From Balneolaceae bacterium (GTDB lineage Bacteria; Bacteroidota; Rhodothermia; Balneolales; Balneolaceae): a stretch of DNA of 35,170 nucleotides. Numbering within the stretch: the first letter of the stretch is position 1; each line of letters begins with the position of its first letter. Below the pieces are notes generated by a model, which saw only the letters and a list, made by a program, of their open reading frames with translations, did no database searches and was not told the DNA's origin. This document shows positions 1 through 7,051 of this stretch, piece by piece. Location: contig SKYV01000255.1 of NCBI GenBank assembly GCA_007127745.1, positions 1-35,170 on the forward strand, given 5' to 3'. Both the position numbers and the translations under genes were made by a program.

Positions 1-1034
1 CCGGCTCGGTTGGGAGTGGAAAATTCAATCCGGGCTTCATCGCCGTCAACATTACTTAATACGTCGGCCAGATATTTTGCATTAAATCCGATCTCCATCT
101 CTTCGCCGTCAAATTCGCAGCTAATGGTCTCTTTTGCCTCACTGCTCATGTCCAGGTCTTCTGCGCGGATTGTGAGCTTGTCTTTTTGCAGCATCAGGCG
201 GATTTGCCGTGTGGTGGTGCTCGAAAACACGGAAACACGCCGCACGGTTGAAAGCATCTGGTTTTTGTCTGCCATCAGCACTTTGTCGTTATCGCGCGGA
301 ATGACCGAATCGTAGTTGGGATACTGCTCATTGATCAGGCGGGTTATGACAATGGTGCTGCCGCTGTTGAACTGTGCATGTTCTTCAGAAACGGTCAGAT
401 CGCAATCGGGGGCGTCCAGTGCTTTTGAAACAAGGTTCAGCGCTTTATCGGGAACGATGAATGAAAGCGGCTCATCAGCAGTAAAATTTTTATTTACAAA
501 CTTCACCAGCCGATGGCCGTCGGTGGCCACAAATTTTGAATCTTCTGCACCGATATCAAAAAAGACGCCCATCATGGCGGGGCGCAGGTCGTCGGTGGAA
601 ACGGCGAATTTGGTTTTTCCGATGGCGTTCTGGAGCAGGTCGGTATCGGTTGAGAGTGTTACACCTCTTTCCATATCGGGAATCTCCGGAAACTCATCGG
701 CCTCTTCACCAACCAGTTTGTATTTTCCCTTGTCGGTTTTGAATTCCACATTCTGGTTCTCGTCCACCTCAAAAAAGACAGGGATATTGGGCAACTGCCT
801 CAGGGTTTCCAAAAGCCGTTTGGCCGGAATCGCAACGGCGCCTTCCTCTTCAATATCGGCATCAATATACTCGATGATTGAGATCTCAAGGTCGGTGGCT
901 GTCATTTTCAGCCGGCCGTTTTCGCTCTCAAATAAAATAGTTTCAAGAATTGGCAAAGTGGCTTTCGTGGGAACAGCTCCTATTACTGCAGAAAGCCCCG
1001 CGTTCAGGTCGTTACTCGATACATTAAATTTCAT
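1..1034 (-). CDS. dnaN: DNA polymerase III beta subunit (sliding clamp), 3' end outside window
   Basis: The reverse strand reads from an ATG at 1034-1032 without a stop to the left edge, giving about 344 residues. The N-terminus begins MKFNVSSNDLNAGLSAVIGA and contains TKATLPILETILFE, PAKRLLETLRQLP, VATDGHRLVKF and the Asn-Glu-Gln-Tyr-Pro-Asn-Tyr segment, all typical of the beta clamp. The fragment ends in EFSTPNRAG, so about 20-30 C-terminal residues are missing. The protein forms the ring-shaped clamp that tethers the replicative polymerase to DNA. No purine-rich ribosome-binding site precedes the start. Its upstream side faces a repeat-rich gene-free stretch, not dnaA, so the common dnaA-dnaN pair is broken on this side. 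The family call is certain. Confidence 0.97.
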   Translation of the reverse strand, partial: MKFNVSSNDLNAGLSAVIGAVPTKATLPILETILFESENGRLKMTATDLEISIIEYIDADIEEEGAVAIPAKRLLETLRQLPNIPVFFEVDENQNVEFKTDKGKYKLVGEEADEFPEIPDMERGVTLSTDTDLLQNAIGKTKFAVSTDDLRPAMMGVFFDIGAEDSKFVATDGHRLVKFVNKNFTADEPLSFIVPDKALNLVSKALDAPDCDLTVSEEHAQFNSGSTIVITRLINEQYPNYDSVIPRDNDKVLMADKNQMLSTVRRVSVFSSTTTRQIRLMLQKDKLTIRAEDLDMSSEAKETISCEFDGEEMEIGFNAKYLADVLSNVDGDEARIEFSTPNRA

Positions 1035-1260
1035 AGTCAGTCGGTTATCAAAAAGTTTAGGGTCCCGTTCGGATGCAAAAACAAGCATCGTTTCAACTCT
1101 GTTTCATTCAACTTATACTAACAAATCCTGCTTCTTACCGCAACCATCAAAACAGCGGGGCTTGTTTGTTTTTATTGTTTGAAAGACGGTTTTCGAACTG
1201 CCGGAATTTACGAACTATTTGGCTTCAGCCGAAAGAAATTCTGATGATACCCAAACGTAC

Positions 1261-1310
1261 AACGGGCAGTTTATTCTACGAAGTTTTATACGTAGTTGAG
1301 CCTGCCCGTT
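1261..1310. repeat. Imperfect hairpin with AACGGGCAG / CTGCCCGTT arms
   Basis: AACGGGCAG at 1261-1269 is the exact reverse complement of CTGCCCGTT at 1302-1310. A second nested arm pair, CTACG (1276-1280) and CGTAG (1291-1295), lies inside, so the segment can fold as a two-tier hairpin. The right arm is also the start of direct repeat copy A, and the same 9-mer recurs at 1435-1443 in copy B. It could be the end of a decayed mobile repeat or a structured transcript end. Confidence 0.6.
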
Positions 1311-1404
1311 ACTCAAAATTTAAGCACAAGACTGAGTTATAATTTCTGGCAGCAAATATTTTTCCTGAATTCAACTTTGGGCAATTTCCTGGGCTTTTCT
1401 GGCC
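1299..1404 (+). repeat. Direct repeat, copy A (about 105 bp)
   Basis: Copy A starts AGCCTGCCCGTTACTCAAAA and matches copy B at 1432-1535 at about 85-88 percent by eye. Shared blocks include the first 22 bases, TTTCTGGCAGCA, TTCCTGAATTCA and TTTGGGCA. The offset is 133 bases, which is not a multiple of three, so the copies fall in different frames and are not a protein repeat. Confidence 0.8.
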
Positions 1405-1419
1405 GGACAAGCTGTCCGG
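1403..1419. repeat. GC-rich palindrome CCGGACA-AGC-TGTCCGG
   Basis: Seven perfectly paired bases flank a three-base loop, immediately after repeat copy A. No T-run follows on either strand, so an intrinsic terminator is unlikely. A second small palindrome (GGGCA-GCC-TGCCC, 1428-1440) follows at the start of copy B. Such hairpins at repeat borders resemble REP-type elements. Confidence 0.5.
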
Positions 1420-1431
1420 TGTACAAGGGGC

Positions 1432-1535
1432 AGCCTGCCCGTTACTCAAAATTCAAGCATAAGACAGAGTTATCATTTCTGGCAGCAGGTTTATTTCCTG
1501 AATTCAGTTTTGGGCATTTTCCTTGGTTTTCCCGG
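1432..1535 (+). repeat. Direct repeat, copy B (about 104 bp)
   Basis: Second copy of the repeat that begins at 1299. It carries the same opening 22 bases and the same internal blocks, with scattered substitutions, for example AAGCATAAGACAGAG against AAGCACAAGACTGAG in copy A. It ends directly against the inverted-repeat element at 1537. Confidence 0.8.
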
Positions 1536-1536
1536 A

Positions 1537-1694
1537 GGCTGTCCAAAAAAGGTGTCATCCCGCACTTGATGCGCTCATTTTTTGAACGCGAAGCGAAATC
1601 TCCAGTCGTTGATATAGGCAGGAGATGCCGGATCGTGGTCCGGCATGACGAATTTTTTTATGTTTTAGCAATTTCACGCCCCTTTTGGACAGAC
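1537..1694. repeat. MITE/REP-like element with CTGTCCAAAA terminal inverted repeats
   Basis: CTGTCCAAAA at 1539-1548 is perfectly inverted as TTTTGGACAG at 1683-1692. Inside lies a second inverted pair, GTCATCCCG (1553-1561) against CGGCATGAC (1641-1649, one mismatch), then ATCTCC (1598-1603) against GGAGAT (1621-1626), and the hairpin GCCGGA-TCGTGG-TCCGGC (1627-1644). There is no coding capacity. The nested symmetry and roughly 158-bp size fit a non-autonomous transposable element or a REP-like element. I see no clear target-site duplication. Confidence 0.6.
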
Positions 1695-1755
1695 TCGTAC
1701 ATTTTCTTTTTTGATGTTTTTCACCGATACTGTTTGCAAAATTAAACCCCGGAGA

Positions 1756-1854
1756 ATGATGATTTCTTTTTATCTGATCATGTTTGTTTTGCCGGCTCTT
1801 ATCATCGCAGCGGTTTTTTATCTTGCAATTAAAGATGCCCGAAAGGATGGATGA
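1756..1854 (+). CDS. Possible 32-residue single-pass membrane microprotein overlapping the symporter start
   Basis: The frame runs from ATG ATG at 1756-1761 to TGA at 1852-1854. The product begins MMISFYLIMFVLPALIIAAV, continues through FYLAIKDARKDG, and is a single hydrophobic helix with a charged C-terminus. Its stop overlaps the likely symporter start (ATG 1847) by eight bases, which would suit translational coupling. GGAGA at 1751-1755 lies right before the first ATG, only three bases from the second, so ribosome binding is uncertain. Small helix proteins are known to accompany some sodium/solute symporters, and this could be one. The alternative is that it is untranslated leader or an N-terminal shadow. 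Confidence 0.35.
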   Translation: MMISFYLIMFVLPALIIAAVFYLAIKDARKDG

Positions 1855-3337
1855 AACTCCGATTATCGCCGTAGAATTTGATCCGTATGCCGTTGCCGCT
1901 TTTGTTGGGTACTTGCTCTTGCTGGTAGCGATCGGGATCTATTCAACTCGCTTCTCATCAAAAGGCCTCAGCGAATATTTTATTGGCGGACGAAAAATGA
2001 ATCGTTTTGTGGTGGCACTTTCCGCCGTAGTGTCGGGCCGGAGTGCCTGGCTGCTGCTGGGGGTGACCGGCATGGCGTATGCCCAGGGCCCGTCAGCGGT
2101 TTGGGCGGTTGTGGGTTATATTGTGGTTGAACTGTTTCTTTTTCTCTATTATGCCAGGCGCCTCAGAAATTTTACGGAGAAAAGGAACTGCATCACCATC
2201 CCCGATTTTTTTGCTGAACGGTTCAGCGACCGAGACGGAATGTTGCGCATTACAATCGTGACTATTTTTCTGGTGTTTATGATCGGTTACGTTTCCGCAC
2301 AGTTTGTGGCCGGTGGTAAAGCATTTGCCTCAGGCTTTGGGATGGAGATGAACACCGGGATTCTGCTTACTGCTTTGATTGTTGTTGCATATACAATAAT
2401 TGGCGGATTTCTGGCCGTAAGCCTGACGGACATGTTCCAGGCCATTTTTATGATTCTGGCGCTTGTTATTCTCCCCATTATTGCCATCACAAATTTTGGA
2501 GGGCTGCCGGTTCTGCTTGAACAGCTTGCTTCCATGGATCTACTTTATGTTGATCCGTTTGCCATTTCTGTGGGAGCTGCCATCGGGTTTGTGGGAATCG
2601 GTCTTGGCTCGCCCGGCAATCCGCATATTTTGGCGCGGTACATGTCGATTGATGATTCAAAACAACTGCGTTTTGCGGCGGTCATCGGTACCATCTGGAA
2701 TGTGCTGATGGCCTGGGGTGCTGTTTTCATCGGGCTGGCCGGCCGCGCCTATTTCCCTGATGTTGCGATGCTGCCCGCTGCCGATACCGAAAACCTGTTC
2801 CCGGTGCTTGCCCAGCACCACCTTCATCCGGTGATTTTTGGCGTGGTGCTGGCATCCATCTTTGCAGCCATCATGTCAACGGCCGACTCCCAACTGCTGG
2901 TTGCGGCGTCGAGCGTGGTGAGAGATGTGTACGAGAAGATCATAAAAAAAGGAGAGGTGATCCCTCAGAAAAAGCTGGTGCTTTACAGCAGATTTATTGT
3001 TTTTGTGCTGGTGGTGATATCGCTGCTTTTCGGATTTTTGGCCGAAGAACTTGTGTTCTGGCTGGTGTTGTTTGCCTGGGCCGGTCTCGGCGCCTCCATC
3101 GGCCCAACCTCTATTTTGGCACTCTACTGGAAAGGCACCACCCGGGCTGGAATTTTTGCAGGGCTAATTAGCGGAACAGCCGTCACCATTGCCTGGTACT
3201 ACATCCCGGTTCTCAAAGATTCCATGTACGAACTGGTACCGGGCTTTATAGCCGCACTTCTTGCAACATGGCTGGTCAGCCTGTTCACATCACCCGCATC
3301 CGATACAGAGCGCGCTTTTGAGGATATGTTTGATTGA
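1847..3337 (+). CDS. Sodium:solute symporter, PutP-like (SSS/SLC5 family)
   Basis: About 496 residues with some 12-13 hydrophobic segments, the usual size for this family. The conserved region FIGGRKMNRFVVALSAVVSG followed by GRSAWLLLGVTGMAYAQGPS matches the first unwound helix of proline permease relatives. FAAIMSTADSQLLVAASSV is the family's helix 8 segment, which holds the second sodium site. It imports a small organic solute with sodium across the inner membrane. Proline is the best guess from the PutP resemblance, but the substrate cannot be proved here. The frame is open back to a TTG at 1784; I prefer ATG 1847 (or 1835) because the added residues do not resemble family N-termini. A possible microprotein overlaps this start. 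Confidence 0.9.
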   Translation: MDETPIIAVEFDPYAVAAFVGYLLLLVAIGIYSTRFSSKGLSEYFIGGRKMNRFVVALSAVVSGRSAWLLLGVTGMAYAQGPSAVWAVVGYIVVELFLFLYYARRLRNFTEKRNCITIPDFFAERFSDRDGMLRITIVTIFLVFMIGYVSAQFVAGGKAFASGFGMEMNTGILLTALIVVAYTIIGGFLAVSLTDMFQAIFMILALVILPIIAITNFGGLPVLLEQLASMDLLYVDPFAISVGAAIGFVGIGLGSPGNPHILARYMSIDDSKQLRFAAVIGTIWNVLMAWGAVFIGLAGRAYFPDVAMLPAADTENLFPVLAQHHLHPVIFGVVLASIFAAIMSTADSQLLVAASSVVRDVYEKIIKKGEVIPQKKLVLYSRFIVFVLVVISLLFGFLAEELVFWLVLFAWAGLGASIGPTSILALYWKGTTRAGIFAGLISGTAVTIAWYYIPVLKDSMYELVPGFIAALLATWLVSLFTSPASDTERAFEDMFD

Positions 3338-3481
3338 CAATTGCACGGCTTCAAACAGCAAAGTCAACCGTTGTTGATGAGGGTTGATCGGTTTATCTGA
3401 AATCTCATGATGTTCGCATTGCTAAAAGAAATTCCCGGATATATATTGATCCAATCTTTACCAACCTGTTCACATAAAAAA

Positions 3482-5011
3482 ATGTTTATGAGCTCACTAA
3501 ATTCAAATAGATCCACTCATCCCGGTTTTTTAAAAGTGATCTCTGCTCTCCTTTTTCTAATGGTATTTTCTGCCACTACTTTATCGGCTCAGGACAGAGG
3601 TTTTTACCCTGATGAGGGAGCAATCACACAGAGTCAGGTAACTATAAACGGCGAACAAATTCCGTATGAGACTACGGCAGGTACGCTTCCGGTTCTGAAT
3701 GATGACGGCGAAACCCTGGCGGCTCTTTTTTATGTGTATTACCGACGCACGGATGTTAATGATATTTCTGAACGCCCTCTGATCTTCTCCTTTAACGGCG
3801 GCCCCGGTTCGGCATCAGTCTGGATGCACATCGGCTACACCGGCCCGAGATTTCTGGCAATCGATGACGAAGGTTTCCCGGTTCAGCCCTATGGTGTCAT
3901 CGAAAATAACCACTCCATTCTGGATGTAGCCGATATCGTATATATCGATCCGGTAAATACCGGCTTTTCCCGAATTATTGATGAGGGTGCGGACCGGGAT
4001 CATTTTTTTGGTGTGAATGCAGATATTCGTTATCTGGCAGAGTGGATCGATCTGTTTGTGAGCCGGCATGGGCGATGGACTTCCCCGAAATATCTGAAAG
4101 GCGAAAGCTATGGAACAACACGTGTGGCCGGCCTGGCACAACGCCTGCAAAGTGCCCACTGGATGTATTTTAACGGAGTTATTTTGGTGTCGCCCACAGG
4201 CCTCGGCCTGGAGCCACCGGCCATGGCACCCCGCTCTCAAATTCTGAAACTTCCCTATTATGCTGCTACGGCATGGTATCACAATGCACTGCCGGATGAT
4301 CTGCAGCAACAGGATCTTTATGATATTTTGCCGAAAGTAGAAGAATTCACCATCGAAGAGTATCTTCCGGCCGTTGCCCGGGGCGGATCGCTCGATGAGG
4401 AACAAAAAAATCTGATAGCCGAACAGGTTTCGCGTTATTCGGGAATTGACAAACAGGATGTTCTGAACCACAATCTCACCATTCCAACATCATTTTTCTG
4501 GAAAGATCTTATTCGGGACGAAGGGCTTACCATGGGCCGTCTCGATTCGCGTTACCGCGGGATTGACCGGCAGGATGCGGGCGAGCGTTACGATCACGAT
4601 CCGGCGCTGACCTCTTGGAACCACTCCTTCACCCCGGCCATTAACCACTATCTCCGGGAATATCTTGGTTTCGAAACGGACCTTCAGTACAACATTTTCG
4701 GGCCGGTACATCCGTGGGACAGAAACAACGATACCACCGGTGAAGATCTTCGAAGAGCTATGGGTGAAAATCCGTTTTTGCATGTTTTGGTGCAGTCGGG
4801 TTATTACGATGGCGCCACCGATTATTTCTCGGCAAAATATGTGATGTGGAATTTGGACCGAAGCGGAAAAGTGCAGGATCGCATGAGATTTGAAGGTTAT
4901 CGAAGCGGCCACATGATGTACCTGCGTCAGGATGATCTGGTCACCTCCAATGAACACATCCGGGAGTTTATCCGCGATACAAAGACCAACGGTCAGGCAG
5001 CCAGATATTAA
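3482..5011 (+). CDS. Secreted serine carboxypeptidase (peptidase family S10)
   Basis: The product has the S10 hallmarks. FSFNGGPGSASVW forms the oxyanion region, and KGESYGTTRVAG carries the nucleophile Ser (residue 234 counted from the in-frame ATG at 3407). The Asp is in VQSGYYDGATDYF (468) and the His in YRSGHMMYL (502). It would remove C-terminal residues from peptides outside the cytoplasm. The frame is open from 3407, but ATG 3482 places the hydrophobic stretch FLKVISALLFLMVFSATTLS and an SAQ cleavage site in normal signal-peptide position, so I chose it. It follows the symporter on the same strand after about 140 bases. A peptidase beside an amino-acid-type symporter would fit peptide scavenging, which is inference. 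Confidence 0.93.
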   Translation: MFMSSLNSNRSTHPGFLKVISALLFLMVFSATTLSAQDRGFYPDEGAITQSQVTINGEQIPYETTAGTLPVLNDDGETLAALFYVYYRRTDVNDISERPLIFSFNGGPGSASVWMHIGYTGPRFLAIDDEGFPVQPYGVIENNHSILDVADIVYIDPVNTGFSRIIDEGADRDHFFGVNADIRYLAEWIDLFVSRHGRWTSPKYLKGESYGTTRVAGLAQRLQSAHWMYFNGVILVSPTGLGLEPPAMAPRSQILKLPYYAATAWYHNALPDDLQQQDLYDILPKVEEFTIEEYLPAVARGGSLDEEQKNLIAEQVSRYSGIDKQDVLNHNLTIPTSFFWKDLIRDEGLTMGRLDSRYRGIDRQDAGERYDHDPALTSWNHSFTPAINHYLREYLGFETDLQYNIFGPVHPWDRNNDTTGEDLRRAMGENPFLHVLVQSGYYDGATDYFSAKYVMWNLDRSGKVQDRMRFEGYRSGHMMYLRQDDLVTSNEHIREFIRDTKTNGQAARY

Positions 5012-5051
5012 GACAGGAACTACTATTTCGCTTCGTACGCTGTCAGTTTAT

Positions 5052-5801
5052 TCAGGAAATCGCACGCCTGAATACGTTTAAATGACGAAAAGCCTTCAGC
5101 ATACGCGAACCGTACCAGCTAAACCATTCACCATTTGCAAGCACCACATTGGAGCCCGGGCAGGCATCACCCACTTCTTTGATGTGTTTTTCTTTGAACG
5201 GGTACGGTTCACTGCTCAGAAGAATTAAATCGGGCTTTTTGAGCGAAAGTTCATGGAGTGATGTTTTGGGATAGCGCTTCTTATTTGCATATACATTATC
5301 AAGCTTCCAGTGGTTCATTACTGAATGGATATACGTATCATTTCCCACACTCATCCACGGATCGCGCCAGATAAAATAGGCAGCCTTCATGACATGTTCA
5401 TCGGGCACCCGTTCCATCTCGCGCTGAATGTCATGAATCAGCGATGTTGCCTGGTCTTGCACCCCGCATTTCCAGCCGATATCGTGAATGGCAAACAGCG
5501 CCTCCTCAATGGTTCCAATCTTGGTTACCAGAACATTAAAATCCCGTTCAAGTTCTTCAACATCTTCTTGTCGGTTTTCTTCTTTGTTTGCAATAATCAA
5601 ACCGGGATTCAGTTCCCGTATTTTCTCCAGACGCGGATTTTTCGTACCGCCAACGATGGGCACACTTTCAATTTTATCTTTCGGGTGCACGCAAAAACGG
5701 GTTCGCCCAATCACTTTTTCTCCAAGGCCCAGATCAAACAGCAATTCGGTTAACGATGGAACAAGACTGATAATGGTTTCGGGATGATTATCTGTTTGCA
5801 T
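5052..5801 (-). CDS. BtuF-like helical-backbone metal/cobalamin-binding protein, no signal peptide
   Basis: The 249-residue product starts MQTDNHPETIISLVPSLTEL and continues LFDLGLGEKVIGRTRFCVHP, the classic start of the mature domain of BtuF/FecB-type ABC binding proteins (COG0614). VPIVGGTKNPRLEKIRELNP, DLILLSSEPYPF and a long linking helix also fit this fold. Relatives deliver cobalamin or iron chelates to inner-membrane ABC transporters. Unlike a periplasmic receptor it has no signal peptide or lipobox, and no permease or ATPase gene lies beside it. It may be cytoplasmic, or its ligand role may be different. It converges on the S10 peptidase gene, 40 bases apart. Confidence 0.85.
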   Translation of the reverse strand: MQTDNHPETIISLVPSLTELLFDLGLGEKVIGRTRFCVHPKDKIESVPIVGGTKNPRLEKIRELNPGLIIANKEENRQEDVEELERDFNVLVTKIGTIEEALFAIHDIGWKCGVQDQATSLIHDIQREMERVPDEHVMKAAYFIWRDPWMSVGNDTYIHSVMNHWKLDNVYANKKRYPKTSLHELSLKKPDLILLSSEPYPFKEKHIKEVGDACPGSNVVLANGEWFSWYGSRMLKAFRHLNVFRRAIS

Positions 5802-5969
5802 TAGTTCTGAGGATAGATTTTTTGCAAATTGTTCAAATGATTTATAATAACTTACAGACTCATAGTAAGTATCAAACGCTTTCGAAACAAAATCGTCTTA
5901 TTTTGAAAGTAGAAAGTTATCTAAAATTTTTACGGGCTAAAACCCAAGACCAAATACGGGGCTTTTAAG

Positions 5970-7049
5970 ATGAAATTTTTTCAAGGATTTTTGAAGATCC
6001 TCATCATAACAACTTTATCAATATCTGTTTCTTCATGCAGCCAGCCTGATCAAGATTCAGCAGACTCTCCATCGGCTGCCTCCATCACAACAGCCGAGGC
6101 TGAAATCAGGAACTTGTCCGACGAATTTACAGTCAGCTCGGAAGTAACTGCTTACAAGCGTGTTTATGTAGCTTCGCGGATATCCGGAGTGATTGAGGAA
6201 GTAAATTTTGAAGAAGGCGAGTATGTAAACCGCGGAGATATTATGGCCCGGCTGGATGTACGCGAACAAGAAGTAAACCTGAGGCGCGCTAATACAGCAT
6301 TGAATGAAGCCGAAGATGTTTACCGCCGCACTGAAAGTTTGTTTGAACAGGATGCTGTAGCCGAGGCAGAATATTTAAGCGCCAAGCGGGCCCTTGAACA
6401 GGCCGAAACTGAAGTTGAACGCCTGAAACTTCTGGTAGAATACGGAGAAATTAAGGCCCCGATCAGTGGTGTGGTCACTGCTCGTTTGGTTGAAATGGGT
6501 AATAATGTATCAGCAAATGAGCGAATGTTTACAATTGCTGATCTTGATTTGCTTGTAACCCGCCCCGGAGTCTCCGAATTAAACCTTGCCGGTCTTGAAG
6601 AAAGCCAGCATGTTGATGTTCGGCTGGATGTTTACCCCGACGTGATTTATCCGGGAACTATTCGCCGAATTTTTCCGGCGGTTGATGCTTTAACCCGACT
6701 GTTTACTGTTGAAGTGGAATTGATTCAGGAAGATCACCTGCCTGCTATCAGGCCGGGATATCTTGCCAGGGTTCGCTTTGCTGCCGATGATCGGCAAGAG
6801 GTTATCACTGTACCTTCCGAAGCTGTGTATCTGCTCAACGGAGAATCCTACTTGTTTGTACTGAGCCAGGATGAAACGTCCGTCAGCCTGACTCCTGTTG
6901 AAGTGGGCGTTCAGAGAGACGGATTTGCCGAAATCAGAGATGGGCTGGAAGCCGGGATGAAGGTCGCCGCATCCAATCTTGAAGCCCTCGAAGATAGCGC
7001 CCATGTACAAGTAGTTGGAACTTTCCGGCGGCACGGGTTCAGAAACTGA
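5970..7049 (+). CDS. RND efflux system periplasmic adaptor (membrane fusion) lipoprotein
   Basis: 359 residues with a lipoprotein signal: a hydrophobic N-terminus followed by SVSSC with Cys23. The biotinyl-lipoyl half-motifs VYVASRISGVIEEVNFEEGE and YGEIKAPISGVVTARLVEMG flank a coiled coil at about residues 95-155, the usual HlyD-type plan. A beta-barrel and C-terminal domain follow, with VPSEAVYLLNGESYLFVLSQ. It would bridge the inner-membrane pump to an outer-membrane channel. The pump gene begins two bases after its stop, so the pair is one operon. No TolC-like gene is present, so the channel must be encoded elsewhere. Confidence 0.94.
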   Translation: MKFFQGFLKILIITTLSISVSSCSQPDQDSADSPSAASITTAEAEIRNLSDEFTVSSEVTAYKRVYVASRISGVIEEVNFEEGEYVNRGDIMARLDVREQEVNLRRANTALNEAEDVYRRTESLFEQDAVAEAEYLSAKRALEQAETEVERLKLLVEYGEIKAPISGVVTARLVEMGNNVSANERMFTIADLDLLVTRPGVSELNLAGLEESQHVDVRLDVYPDVIYPGTIRRIFPAVDALTRLFTVEVELIQEDHLPAIRPGYLARVRFAADDRQEVITVPSEAVYLLNGESYLFVLSQDETSVSLTPVEVGVQRDGFAEIRDGLEAGMKVAASNLEALEDSAHVQVVGTFRRHGFRN

Positions 7050-7051
7050 GG

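Larger units (their letters stand above)
1035..1755. other. Gene-free, repeat-rich intergenic region
   Basis: About 720 bases lie between the dnaN start and the symporter region. The open frames here are short, cross the repeats in different frames, and look like no protein family. The stretch holds a hairpin (1261-1310), two direct repeat copies 133 bp apart (1299-1404 and 1432-1535), small GC-rich palindromes between them (1403-1419 and 1428-1440), and a compound inverted-repeat element (1537-1694). The dnaN promoter should lie near 1035-1200, but I see no clear match. Confidence 0.7.

Noticed and set aside
316-1182. 288-residue plus-strand open frame
   Set aside because: It lies opposite dnaN, whose reverse-strand product is an unmistakable sliding clamp; the plus frame is Ser-rich shadow.
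1296-1745. 149-residue plus-strand open frame over the repeats
   Set aside because: It crosses both direct repeats in different frames and the MITE-like element, has no family resemblance, and is best explained as non-coding repeat.
3815-4471. 218-residue reverse frame within the S10 peptidase gene
   Set aside because: The plus strand carries all S10 catalytic motifs; the reverse frame has shadow composition.
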